Shown: piece by piece, positions 46,183 to 58,949 of the stretch
How the letters are laid out: each line of letters starts with the position of its first letter
Numbering within the stretch: position 1 is the first letter of the stretch
Assembly (NCBI GenBank): GCA_039654915.1
Contig: CM077596.1
Coordinates: 76,943,751-77,007,750 of the forward strand
Length of the DNA: 64,000 bases
DNA from: Aquilaria yunnanensis
Taxonomy: Eukaryota; Streptophyta; Magnoliopsida; Malvales; Thymelaeaceae
Direction: 5' to 3'
Made by a program: the position numbers and the translations under genes
Notes under the pieces: generated by a model
The model's input: the letters and a program-made list of their open reading frames with translations, nothing else
The model's database searches: none
What the model was told of the DNA's origin: nothing

Positions 46183-48634
46183 TGTTGACACCCAATTTCG
46201 TCCGGGTGTTTTAAAATTTTAAAAAAAAATTTATTAAAAAAAAATTAATTTTAAAAAAATATATTACTATTATTATTAAAAAAATTTAATTAGTTTAAAA
46301 TATATTTTTGTTTTGTGAAAATTTGATTTAAAATGATATATGTGTAAATATGTGTATGTTTGAAATAAAATAAAATTTCATGAAAAAAAATGACAAAAAA
46401 TTAAAAGTTTGAGGTAAAAATGACAAAATTGAGAAGTTTCGGGAAAAATTGACAAATTCTAAAAGTTCCAGGAGCATTTGGTAGTTTGTCACATAAAATT
46501 TTGGGCCTGCCGACGTTTCTGGGCGAAATTGACAGAAAACGACAAAATTGTCAAAATCAGAAGCTTCAGGAACTTATCCAGAGGCTGAGAGACATAAAGG
46601 ACTAAAATTGTCATTTTACCAATTTAAAAGATAAGTTTGAAATTTTTTATTAATTTATCCATCAACAGTTCAGCCAAACTTCATCTATAAATAGCCCCCC
46701 AAATTTTGTGCTGAACACAGAAAAAAATACAGAGAAAGCTTAGAGCTCCGTTTTAAAAAATAAAAAAAATTAATGCCTTAGCCCCTGGCTCTCCTTCCTT
46801 TCTCCAGAAAATCCCAAAATTTTTTATTTTGACAGTTCGACCATCTTCTTCCTTCCATTTCCCGTGCGTTCTCTCTCTCTCTCCTCTCGTTTTCTCTCTC
46901 TTTCTCCTTCCTCTGCCGGCCGTCGCCTGCCGCCGCTCCGTCCGCGCCGCCGCCACGCCGCCGCTGCGTTCCTCCCTTGCGCCACCCTGCCCTTCCTCTT
47001 CCTCCCCTGCGCCGTGCCTGCTCCTCCCTCCTCCTCCCTCGCGTGTGCTCTGTCTCACGTTCCCAGCAAAATTCAAAATTAAAACTAAAGGGTACAACCC
47101 TTGTTTTGTCCTCTATTGTTTTTATTTCTTTCACTTTGGTCACTAACCTTTTATTTTGTTCTTGCAGAATTAATTTCTAACTATTTTAATTTTTACTTGT
47201 TTTACTTATTTGTTATTATTACTAACCCTTTTTTTTTTTTGTTATTAACTTACTAACAACTAACTTTTAATATCATTATTGTTACTAACCTTTTAATTTT
47301 TGCATTATTACTAATTTTTATAATTGTTGTTAACAATTAATTAACTTTTTATTATTGTTATTAATTAATTAATTTAATTAACTTGACTAACTTTTTATTA
47401 TTGTTGTTAATTAATTAATTTAATTAACTTGACTAACTTTTTATTATTGTTGTTAATTAATTAATTTAATTAACTTGACTAACTTTTTATTATTGTTGTT
47501 AATCAATTAATTTAATTAACTTGACTAACTTTTTATTATTGTTGTTAATCAATTAATTTAATTAAACTTGGCTAATTTTTATTATTGTTGTTAATTAATT
47601 TAATTAACTTTGCTAACCTTTATTATTATTTATTTTTAAAGTGGATGGCCAAAAAGCCCCACTTTATTATTATTAATTTTCCTTTATATAATTTTTTTTT
47701 TAATTTAATTCACCTTTACCCTTACTTAAATAAATAAATGAAAATTAAAAGAAGATTATTTTTTAAGCCTAATAAAAATAATTTTTTAAAAAGCCAATTA
47801 TTTTTATTTTTCTTTTATAAATTGAATAATTATTTAAATAATAAATAACTTTCACTAAAAAAAACTAAAAGAAAGATAAGAAAAAGATAAGAAAGATAAG
47901 AAAAAGATAAGAAAGATAAGAAAAGGATAAAAAAAAAAGAAAAGAAAGAAAGAAAAGATAAGAAAGATAAGAAAAAGATAAAATCAAAAAGAAAGAAAAG
48001 AAAGAAAGAAAAGAAAGAAAAGAAAGAAAAGAAAAGAAAGTGTAAAGAATAAAAAATAAATTTTTTAGATTATTAATAAATCTAAAAACAAAAGACTTAC
48101 AAATTAGTAATAATAAATTCCATAAAAATAATAATTATATAACTAACAATTAATTAAAGTAATTTCCATATCCGGATGATCCAGCAGGATCTACGGTTTG
48201 GAAAATATCAAACTTTCAAAATAAATAAATTAAATAAAAAGATAAAAATCCATATTTTTACGATATGGATTAAAATTTTCACCAAATTCCGTGTCCAAAT
48301 GACTCGGCAGAGTCCATGGTTCGGAATCAAATCTTCCGTGTCCAAATGACTCGGTAGAGTCCATGGTTCGGAAGTATAAAATTCTATACAAATTAACTTA
48401 AAAATCCACATTTCGACTAATTCAGTTAAAATTTCTAAATTAACTGAAAATTATTTAAAAGCAAAGTAAAACAAAATTAAAATCAACTAAGGTGCCAATT
48501 TTGGGCGCTATAACAATATTGTTTTAGCGTAACCGTACTCCCGATCCCCGAACTCTCGCAGACCAATTTTAAGGTGACCAATCGACCTAAGAAAACTGAT
48601 TGGTGGCGACTCCAGAAAACCCGACGTTGCCACA
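46183..48634 (+). repeat. 3' LTR of the Tat-like element
   Basis: Nearly identical to 33067-35495. Its extra length comes mostly from one additional gaaagataagaaaaagataa unit and homopolymer changes. It is followed directly by the target duplication gtcat. Confidence 0.95.
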
Positions 48635-48639
48635 GTCAT

Positions 48640-50900
48640 ATCAATTTTGTCATTGTCTTGCAACTACTCAATAAAATTCGAGTGGTAACATTTTTTATTT
48701 GCCAAAGAAAAAAGGGGTCAAACTTAAAAGTCCCCTATACAACGGTTCCATGAATTTGTTAAATGTCAATAAAGTGATGTAATAGATAAATTTCCATGAT
48801 TTTATGTTGCTGTACGTTCTACGAACTATTGTTAAGTGATCCTAAAGTAGACAGCTTTAAAAATTTAACCGAGATAGTATAGCTCTCCATTTCTGGTACT
48901 GCAGCAAGGTACTAAATTCAGTTTTCATTATCCATCCTCTCTCAATTTGATAATCAAGATCGTTTTACGAAGATTATATCTGAAAAGCTAAATTGATCCA
49001 TTTAACTTTTAATTATCTCATCCCACAACAAATTTCTGATAAAATATTCACTTATTCATATTGTTTTCTATGAACCATTAACTAAAATTTAAGTTTAACT
49101 TAGATTTATTTATATTATTACTTAATAAAAAAATTTAAAAATATATTTAAAAATTATAAGTTATGTAGTTTCTAAATATAATTTTTTAGTTCTTTTTTAA
49201 ATTACTTCTTCAACTTCGGTTTTTTGGAACACTTTAGTTTGGTACGTAAATTACGGAGAGAATAAAATTTGCTTGATACTTTCATTTTTATCTTTTATTT
49301 CATCAGTCTAAATATAGATGACAAGTATTCTTTTTGGGTTATCCCAAAAGGATCAATTGTTTTTTTTTTAGTTTTTAATATTTAATTTATCTTATTACAC
49401 TCTTTTAAACTTTTGTTCTTGTACATGACCCCAGAACTACAAAAGACCCAAAAAAGAATATTTAGAATATTTTTTGTCTCTACTTATTTAAACTCTCATT
49501 AACACAAAAACCAATTTTTTTATTTTAACTTCAGGTGTATATTTTAATCTCTGTCACAGAGAAAAACACCATCTTAAATGTGACAAATTTAGTACTTTTT
49601 ATACGTAAGTTAAAACAATAAAAAATAAATACTAAAAAACAATTTAAGGGTAGTATGATAAAATAACCTACTAAAAAAAGAAAATATTATAGAGATTTTA
49701 TTTTATTTTTTTTAAAGGTAAAATTTTATTCAATCGCAACAGAGTTAAAGTTACAAATGGGAAGAAACTAAGGCATGATTCATTTAATGCTAACACAATG
49801 GTGTTAACATGTTCTAGGAGTCAGCTAGTCTGACTAATGTACAGGTAAAAAAAAAACTGCCCTCAAAAGTGCTCATTATTTACTACGAGTGCCTTGGCCA
49901 AATTACAGAAGTGCAATCTACATTTCCCTCACGTCCTCACCAACCTTCTCCACTAGGTTGTGACCAATTTTTCACACGCTGTTGTTCCTTCCTTCTCAAC
50001 CTTCATGTTGTTAAAATGACCAATATTGTGTTCATAAGAGAACATCCCTTTTGAATCCAAATCTTGATCTTCATCTTCAAAACGTGTCCAGTCCATGTTC
50101 ACAATATGAAATTATGAAATTTTGGTTAAAGGGACAAACTTTGGGGATTCAGAATTTTAAACTCATAAAAAATGTATATCACCAATTCTCGTTCGACGTA
50201 GGAAACAAGCTTTTAGTTCTCATGCCTTGACAACTCCCTAACCCAATCGTCATTGATATCTAAAAGATAAAGCAACAAGGACTGAGGTGTGGGCGGGGAC
50301 CGTTTCAAGGTCCCGTGATTTTGTTCTCTTTTCTTGAATCATTTTAGTGGTTGTTAGTGTGTGTTCAGGGGGCTGTTGTTGAATCGGAGAACATACAACT
50401 AGGGAAAGCGCCATGGTAATGCGTCAACTCCATGAAAGACCAATTGGGTTGACAAAGGTTTGAGTTATAGGGATGGCTTGGCGGATCATAATTTTTCTCC
50501 AACTTTAGGAGCAAACTTTTTGATGAAATCAAATGCATAGACCAAATAACCCAAAAACATGTTAACAGTTGTGAGTTAAATTCAAACAAATCGGTCGTAA
50601 GATAAAACACAACAAAAGACAAACAGTAAATGATTTAACAAAACCTTTACGGCCAATACACAATAAAGACACATATGCAAAAAACACAAAAGACCTAAAG
50701 TTATTTTATTAGTACTCAGAATTATCTTGTATAACAAATAAAGAGTTTTTTTTAAAAAGAGATTTTTTGATAAAGATAAAAAAAGAAAAAAAAAACTCGA
50801 ACTCGGTGAAGAATGTAAATTTTTTGCCACCAATTAAATTAGGAAGGCGTGATGCGTATAAATTTTTTAATTTTATAAAAGTTGTGGTTAAATTAAAAAT
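48640..50900. other. Rest of the interrupted hAT element, then AT-rich intergenic DNA
   Basis: The first few hundred bases are the upstream side of the split hAT transposon (minus strand). No further transposase block or terminal inverted repeat could be fixed. The rest is AT-rich with no gene; frames at 49869-50054 and 50365-50833 match nothing known. Confidence 0.45.
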
Positions 50901-51349
50901 AGGGATAATTACAATTTGCTCCCGAGATTTAGGTACAATTACACTTTGCCCCTCTTATTTCAGAAATATATATTTTACTCCCAGTCTTTTTAGTACAGTC
51001 CAAAAATAGATTTTAAAACCTTAATTCAGATATTACGGTAGCCATATTTCAGTAATTTTAATCTATATGACATTTTTTTTACATTTAATGGATATTTCAA
51101 ATTATCAATTTTTTCTTTATGTATTTTTTTTAGTTTTTAAAATAGTATTTTTTAAATATTAATTAATTATAAACAAAGTACTATGCAGATTGAAATTGTT
51201 TAAAGATGACAACCATATAGTTTAAATTAATATTTTAGAACTTGTTATGGGATTGTATTAAAAATACAGGGGGTAAAGTGTATATTTTGAAATAAAAGGG
51301 GTAAATTATAATTTTACCTAAACATCAGGGGCAAATTGTAGTTAACCCT
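50901..51349. mobile_element. MITE-like element, copy 2 of the family
   Basis: A 449-bp element with ends agggataattacaatttgct and (reverse) agggttaactacaatttgcc. The imperfect inverted repeat runs about 80 bp inward (acactttgcccct / acactttaccccc). A perfect 6-bp duplication aaaaat flanks it (50895-50900 and 51350-51355). The interior is homologous to 29783-30245. Confidence 0.8.
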
Positions 51350-52108
51350 AAAAATTACTTTAACGAAATAGACGAGTGTACCGTACGAGGGAATACCAAT
51401 GGAGTGTCACATCGGCGCAGCCTTTTAATCCTCGCCTGTTCGGAACCTTCGAACTGGCCAATGCAGCTTCGTCACCTCAATTCTTAGAATCCTATTTTCT
51501 CAACCACCTGGCGCCACGTGTCTGAAAGAGCATTAAAGTATTAGCCCTTCTGAGAAAATGCCAGAAGATTTCGAATGCATGATACAATGCGTACGCCATC
51601 CACCAGTGAATCCCACTCCCGCAAGTTCACTTTTTCGGTTTTTCCAATCATAAATAACGGCAAGGAAAAAAAAAGTGTAAAAGGAGCAAGAGACAAAGTG
51701 AAAAATACTTGCAAAGCAGAAAAAGGAAATAGAAACCGATGGAAACTCTAATCTGGTAAATCAGAATACCAGTATTTTGAGACCTAAATCCCTCGAGATC
51801 TCCGTAGTTATCACTCGACTTGTTAAAGTCATCAAATCCAACGGTAGAAACAAACAGAGAGTTTCTTATTTTGTGAGGGGAAGGAGTTTGTAATAAAACC
51901 CCAGTCTCACCCATTTCCTTCTGACTCTGTCTGTGTCACAGTCCTCTTTCTATCTCAGTCTCTATCTCTGTCTCCCAAACACTAACTCTGTCTCTCACTC
52001 TCTCTCGACTTCGACCTCTCTCTGTTTCATTCTCTTCTTTTATCGTTTTCTTGCAGTTTGATGTCTTGGACTTTGACCGAGTTTTGACTCTTGCCCCGGT
52101 GAGCTCCA
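51350..52108 (+). promoter_or_regulatory. Promoter and pyrimidine-rich leader of the CRK gene
   Basis: A G-box CACGTG lies at 51515-51520 within gcgccacgtgtc. The 150 bp before the ATG are very rich in CT (tctctatctctgtctcccaa, ctctctctcgacttcgacct), typical of plant 5' leaders. No clear TATA box was found; the transcript start is probably near 51900-51960. Confidence 0.45.
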
Positions 52109-55100
52109 ATGGGCCAGTGTTACGGAAGGACTATTCCGAAGCTAGAGAATGACGGACCGACGTCTAGCGCCGCCGCCCAAATTGGTTCCGTCAATCACGA
52201 TGTGTCCTCGTTGCCGCCGTCGAGTTCGAGTAATGGCCGCGTCGGTTTGATGAGCACTCCTGCTCGCTCGTCGAACCTCAGTCCCTGGCCGAGCCCGTAC
52301 CCGCACGGGGCCCCGGCGAGCCCGCTTCCAGGGGGAGCGTCACCATCTCCTGCGAGTTCGTCGACGGCGACTCCGAGGAGGTTCTTCCGGAGGCCTTTCC
52401 CACCGCCGTCTCCGGCGAAGCACATTAAAGCTTCGTTGGCGAGGAGGTTCGGTGCGACGCCTTCGCCCAGAGAAGGACCGATTCCGGAGGCACAGAGGGT
52501 GCCGGAGCCGGAGCAGAATCTGGATAAGAACTTCGGGTTTAACAGGGATTTTGCAGCTAAGTATGAGCTGGGGAGGGAAGTGGGTCGAGGCCATTTTGGT
52601 CACACCTGCTCTGCTAGAGGCAAAAGAGGTCAGCTTAAGGATCAGCCTCTTGCTGTGAAGATCCTTTCCAAGGCGAAGGTACACCTCGATGCTTTTTTTT
52701 TTCCCATAGACTAATCTAGAAAATTTAGCTGATATGTTACTGAAAATGTGATCATACTTTACAATTATACAGTTGCATGTTGTTTGTTTTCTCCGAAAAT
52801 GTATCTGGAAGTGATTGTTGTGAACCATTTACTGATTTCGGTGTTCTTGGATTGCTGTAGATTTGATGGAATTTGATAGAGTTACTTTTGTTGATTGTTG
52901 CACGGTTACCCATATCATCAAGTTTGTTCTTTTTCCAAATCATTTTGAGGCACATTCATTAGCTGCAATTTAAAAAGGCCAAGCCCCTGGAGTATTGCTG
53001 GAACAAGGATATCGAATTTCATGTTGCAGCTCTACCATTCTATAGGTTTTAATTACATTAATCAAAATTCCTCCTCTTATTTGAAGGCCCGGCTTTGTTT
53101 TTTCCTGCCATTTGAGTATCCTGGATTACACTAACAACAGATCAACTATACAAGCCTAACCAGAAATGTGATGGCCATTGGTTGGCAAGTGCTTGAAAGT
53201 TTTCAGTCAGTTTGAAAAAGGGAATGTACTAAATGCTTGGCAGCATTGAACACATTGATAGCTGAAATTTGAAAAACTATGTACTGTCTGAGCACACTAA
53301 TGCTGGAAAAAGGATATTCAGTTTGATGCTGCAGGTTAGCCTTCTATAGCTTTCAGATTGATGAAGATTCCATGTCTTGTTTGAAGCCTTAGCTTTGTGT
53401 TACATAAGAGGAAACATTGGTGGGTATATACTTAAAAAGGTAACTCTAGAAAGCCCAAAAATTACGTACATATTTTTCGTTAGCTGCGATCATGCAGGAA
53501 CTAGCAGCAGCTCATCAGGTCCAAAAAAGAAATGTAACAGCCAACGGTAATTGGAACTTTTCCATAGCTATAAGTTCCAAAAAGGAAATGTGTTGAATCC
53601 TTGGCAGCATTAGCACATTTCTAGCTGAATTTCAGAAAAGCTATGTAGTACCTTATCACAATAATGTGGAAAAAAGATAATTAATTTAATGTGGTAGCTT
53701 TTGCCTTCTATGGCTTCCGAATTGATTGAAATTCCTTGCATGAGTTGAACCCTTAGCTTCCTTTCAGTTTCCTAGGAAACAGTAATTCCAAAAGGCCTGA
53801 AATGATGCGGATATTTGTCGTTATTCGGGGATCATGCAAGATGCTAGTGAGAATTCATTTATAAGTACCAAAAGAAAAGTGACGGTCAATGTTCAGCATG
53901 CACATGAAACGTTCCATAACCATAAGTTCTAAAGAGGAAAGATGCTAAATGCTTGGTACCGTTGGGCACATTATTGTTTGAAATTGTGAAAAGCTATGTA
54001 CTATCTGAGTACAGAAATGTTGGAACAAGGATACTGAGTTTGGTATTGCAACTTTAGCCTTCTACAACTTTCATATTGATAAAACCTTTTTTCCTTATTT
54101 GAAGCCTCTTCTTTATGTTACATAAGAGTTTAAATTGATTAGTATTAACACAAAATAGGTAATTATACTAAGCCAGAAATGATGTTAGTGGGGCTTATGC
54201 AGGATACTAGCAACGACTAAACTGTTAAGTTTGAAAAAGAAATGTAACGGCCAATGGTTGGCATGTACTTGAAACTTTTCATAACTATAAAATCCCAAAA
54301 AGGAAATATGACCTGAGCCATGTAGTGCTCAACACATATAAAACACAATGGCATTTGTTGCTTTTGAGACATTTAATCTTTTAAGAGACTGCACTTTCTG
54401 TCGAGACAATGTCTTTTTATGCTAAAGGAACTTGTGTTATTGAGTGAACTTGCCACTGACATGTTGCTAAATTTCTCTTTGTTTATGTTAATGGTAAGGG
54501 ATATGAGTGTTTAGTCGAGTATTGCGTGGATTTTAGTTATAGACCTTAAGGAATTGGAGTACAGTTCTAGGCTTCCTTTTTTGAGTTGTGGAGCTTAGAA
54601 GAAATCCCCTTCACATCATGCCTTTTAGGAGTTCAATTTTCTGATTGTCTCTTTGGCTGCTTACTCTTATGAATATCTGATCAGGTAATGTATCATCTGG
54701 ATGTGCATATTTAACAAGACTCATTTGACAGATGACAACACTGGTAGCAATTGAAGACGTCCGAAGGGAAGTAAAGATACTGAATGCACTATCAGGGCAC
54801 AGGCATCTGGTGAAATTTTATGATGCATGTGAGGATGCCAATTATGTGTACATAGTCATGGAGTACGTTCCTTCTTGCACCTACCAATTATACTGTGGGA
54901 AGTGGTTTTGTTTTTCTTGCTGTTTCCTCTCTGCATTGCTAATTATAGTTATTCTTTCTCTGATCAGATTGTGTGAAGGTGGTGAGCTATTAGACAGAAT
55001 TTTAGCAAGGTAGCTTCCATTATTTGTGCAATTCTGGAACTGTTATGGTTGCAGTGCAGTGGAATGCTTTGTTTATTCTGTCCTCTTAAGAATCTAAACT

Positions 55101-57811
55101 TAGTACCTACATTTCAGAGTGGCTAAGATGATATCTAAACCCTGCAACTAAATTTGAGATTGTGAAATATATGTTCTCTTTATCCACCGGATCACATGCT
55201 TTCAAAATGTTTGTACATTCAGTTGCATTTCACCTGAAATTGTTTGTGTTCCAGGGGAGGAAGGTATACAGAAGAAGATACAAAAGCGATTGTTATACAA
55301 ATTCTAAATGTGGTCTCATTTTGTCATCTCCAAGGCGTTGTGCACCGTGACCTAAAACCAGAGGTTCTTGCTTCTTAAATTAGAAATTATCTGCTAACGT
55401 TTCATTCTTCAATCTCCGCAATCCCTTCATTACAGTTATCTTCTGTTTTGTGTTCAACCTTGTTAAGATTGCCATCAATTCTCCTTTTTGTCCTTGTGAT
55501 ATGCAGAATTTTCTGTTTACTTCAGCACATGAAGATACCCATATGAAGCTTATCGATTTTGGTCTCTCTGATTTTATTCGACCAGGTAACGTATTCATGT
55601 CAAATCTTAATTCATATGTTTTTTTCTTTTTCTCCTATCTCTTGATCTAACTGTGAGTCACATTTGTGTTTTTCAAGCTGGAATTACCTGGCTCTTTTTT
55701 TTTTTTTCTTGTTTTCTGGCACACAGGCACATGCATGCATGCGTGTGCGCGCACACACACACACGCACACACACACACACACAGAGGAAGGGAGGGAGTT
55801 AAGAGAGAATGGGATGCCTGAGAATTGCAGTGTGCTGGACTGCTCATTGGGATTCAGTTTTTTTGGGCTAATATTGTCTGTGACAGATTCTGGAATGCAT
55901 TAATGGTTAAGATTGGGGTCATTTATATAATTCATTTTTAAAGTGTGGACAGGTTTATCTATGGGTAAAAAACAAAGGCTTTACTGGTTGTAGGGGAGCA
56001 GAAGCTCTGTGTTTTTTGAATAGGTACATTGTTCCATTTGTTAATTGGTTACTGTCTTCATATCTACAGATGAAAGACTCACTGATATTGTAGGAAGTGC
56101 TTTTTATGTTGCTCCCGAAGTCCTGCATAGATCTTATAGCTTGGAAGCAGACATGTGGAGCATAGGTGTTATCACCTATATCTTACTGTGTGGAAGCCGG
56201 CCATTTTGGGCACGAACGGAATCAGGAATTTTCCGTTCCGTTCTGAGATCTGATCCTAGCTTTGAAGACTTACGCTGGGCATCCGTTTCTTCAGAAGCGA
56301 AGGACTTCGTGAAACGAATGCTAAACAAAGATTACAGGAAGAGAATAACTGCTGCTCAAGCCCTAAGTAAGTCACAACCTTTCAGAACCAAAAAGACTAA
56401 CATGATTTAGTAGTTATGGCTACCACTTTACTCTCCTACTCTCCCTTTGATACTTGGGGTTTCTGTGAGTTGATTGCATGAGCAAGTGGCAATGAACTTA
56501 AAAATCACTAGAGCAGCAGCATGTTAAGTTAAGCAATTTTTGTTTTGTCTTGTCCCTGGAACTGACAAAGTGCAGCTTATGACAGCCCACCCATGGTTGC
56601 AGGATGAAGATCGTCCAATCCCTCTGGATATAATGATGTATAAGTTCGTTAAATCCTACCTCCATGCTGCACCATTCAGGCGTGCTGCACTTAAGGTAAA
56701 GCTTAAATTTTGTCAGTGCAAAAATGTGGCTTGCAACCTCTTTCTCATGCGCCCTTGATCTCTGCAAGCTATAGACGAATATGTTGTGCTCCGGGATATT
56801 TAATTTCTATGAATCTTCATAAAGTAAACCTCTCACATCTTATCAACTGAATGAAGATATTAATGATCAGGTTCATCCAGAGCACCAAAAAGTTTTATTT
56901 AACGTGAACTCTGACTTGTACTGTTTGCATGAGCATAAAATCTTTCATCATGTCGTTTGTTTGCTTTTTCCATTCTAATCTCTTGGGAGCTAAATTCATA
57001 GAAAAAAATGCAGGCATTGTCAAAAGCATTGACAGAGGATGAGCTGGTTTATCTTAGGGCGCAGTTCGTGCTCTTGAAGCCAAATGGAGATGGCAGTGTA
57101 TCATATGACAACTTTAAACTGGTAAATAATCCATCTACCCCTCTCAACTTGATTTCAGAGTTGATTAATGACTTGAAGCAGGGAATTGCGTTTCCACCAG
57201 CATAACTACACCCTCGGTCAGCCTGTTCTAGCTTATGGCAATAAATAAATTTTGCAGGCACTGCTACGCAACTATACGCATGCCATGAGGGAGTCGAAGG
57301 TTCTTGAAGTTGTCAATGCGGTTTGTTACTTAGCATGACTTGTTAAGGATACATCTTCCTAGTTCCTATTGACAATGGTTCTCCTGCTTCCCTTTTCCAT
57401 AACCACTTCTAAACAGATGGAGCGACTTGCTCGTGGGAAGATGCATTTCGACGAGTTCTGTGCAGCTGCAATCAACCCGCATCAGATGGAGGCTCTTGAA
57501 AACTGGGAGGAGATATCATCAACAGCATTCCAGCATTTTGAACGGGAGGGCAACAAAGTTATCACAGTTGATCAACTTTCACGGGTATGATAGCTTGCAT
57601 ATCAATTAAAGTATTTTCATTTCGAGCCTGGTTTTAGACATAGAAATGCTTTGCAATTCGTTTGTTGCAGGAGCTGAATCTTGGGACTTCAGGTCATAAT
57701 ACAATATTCAGGGATTGGATCAGGCAATCAGACGGCAAGCTTAGTTTTCTTGGATATACAAAATTTTTGCATGGTGTCACCCTCCGTAGCTCGACAACAA
57801 GGAATCATTAG
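52109..57811 (+). CDS. CDPK-related protein kinase (CRK4-like), eleven exons
   Basis: Exons: 52109-52678, 54732-54862, 54968-55009, 55255-55363, 55507-55585, 56070-56366, 56586-56695, 57014-57121, 57258-57320, 57417-57584, 57671-57811. All introns are GT-AG and phases fit, giving 605 residues, normal for the family. MGQC suggests N-myristoylation at Gly2 and palmitoylation at Cys4, so membrane attachment. A Pro/Ser-rich region with [13 protein letters not shown] (about 93-105) precedes the Ser/Thr kinase domain. That domain shows [11 protein letters not shown]-binding Lys184, HRDLKPEN at 278-285, DFG at 301-303 and APE at 325-327. A C-terminal part (about 447-605) resembles the degenerate EF-hand region of CRKs; NGDGS (470-474) is the only loop-like remnant, so calcium binding is doubtful. 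CRKs are reported to respond to calmodulin and act in stress and hormone signalling. Resemblance is closest to Arabidopsis CRK4. Confidence 0.95.
52970..54330. repeat. Diverged ~305-360-bp tandem repeats in CRK intron 1
   Basis: Four units start near 52970, 53280, 53640 and 53990. Each has a tgg(a)aaaa(g)gata block (52999, 53304, 53663 and 54019), then (a/t)gccttcta(t/c)(a/g) and ga(a)gcc(t/c)-rich stretches. Three units add ttacataagag or an equivalent. They fill most of the 2.05-kb first intron. Confidence 0.75.
55745..55784. repeat. (CA)n microsatellite in CRK intron 5
   Basis: acacacacacacgcacacac and the adjoining run form an almost pure dinucleotide repeat. It lies between exons 5 and 6. 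Confidence 0.9.
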
Positions 57812-58949
57812 CAGCAGACAGCAGTTAGTTTTGAACAAAGACTACAGAGGTTTTAAATTAAGAGGAAATTGTATAGGCCCAAACGCGTAGGTTGTTTTCC
57901 TTGTCCAAAATCATTTCGGGGGTGGGGGAAGGGTTATACAACAGTTAATTACATATCAAATAGCAAAATAGAAACAGAATTTTATTTCAAATGGTGTGAC
58001 TGATTCATAACCTAATGATGCTCATAACATTAGACCTCATATGAGACTTGCCTCATCATAGATTAATGACCCTTTACAAGTTATGATGCCTCCTTTTTTC
58101 TTTTTTCTTTCTTTTTTGTCTGTGTTCTTCGCAAAAAATGGGGAGAAGGAGCCTTCTACTTGTCAATGTAGCCAGGGACTCCTGCTGAGAACCATGCTTT
58201 AATTAAGTCTTTAAAACCTATGAGAGCACTTAAATAGAGTGCCATAGATGGAGGGAAAAAGGTATGTAATTAAGATGCAACTAACTTCCCAAAAATATAT
58301 AGAATTCTGGTCAAAACTGGCCTTTGCATATATTTCTCCGGCTGGCCCAACAAATGAAGCATCTGCGTCAACAGGCAACTTACCAAATGGCTACTATTGG
58401 AATTGCCTTTCTCCAACCAACCATATATCACTCTCTATCCATCACCTAACTCTGATCAACCCCTTCACCCTGATCACCTTAATCAAGCGTACTAAAAACA
58501 AACATCTGCGCTCAAATTTTGAAATGGAAAAGACAACAAAATAATACATCTCCACACCGAAATCATTAATGTTTTTTTCTGCTAGTGTTTCTACACTCTG
58601 GTGACGAGTCTCCTTCACACTAAAGAATTAATCGTATTAAATAACCATAAGGTCCATAACCAATGGGGACCAAACTTCTCTAAAGAAGGTTATGCAAAAC
58701 AAGGACGGCAACCACGCTATTGAATAAAATGAAATAAGGAATGGTTAAATATATTAAAAGTTATGAAAAGAAAAATACATACTGATCACTGCCAGATTCT
58801 AGCATATATATATGATTAGATGTAGAAAGGTTAATTGGTTTTACTTTCATTTTCAGACACAAATCAAACAATAACAATGAATTTTTGTAGGAAGTTTAAG
58901 TAGATCTAGCATATATTACCAGTAAAAGAATCTTTTGAGAGAGACACAT
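57812..58949. other. CRK 3' region and intergenic DNA
   Basis: The first few hundred bases are likely 3' untranslated sequence of the CRK gene. Beyond that I see no supported gene; the frame 58248-58544 has no family resemblance. Confidence 0.45.

Larger units (their letters stand above)
33067..48634 (+). mobile_element. Young non-autonomous Tat/Ogre-like LTR retrotransposon with accessory ORFs
   Basis: A 15.6-kb element with long LTRs (33067-35495 and 46183-48634), a perfect target duplication gtcat (33062-33066 and 48635-48639), PBS and PPT. Internal order: leader with tandem repeats, shortened Tat-type gag, a repeat-rich stretch, three cassettes for a Cys-rich basic protein, an intronless LOG-like gene, a satellite array, PPT. 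No protease, RT, RNase H or integrase is readable on either strand, so replication would need proteins in trans. By eye the LTRs show about a dozen substitutions over ~2.43 kb (~0.5%) plus small indels, so insertion is recent. The Tat assignment rests on gag and PBS. The accessory ORFs are not standard parts of this lineage as far as I know. Confidence 0.9.
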
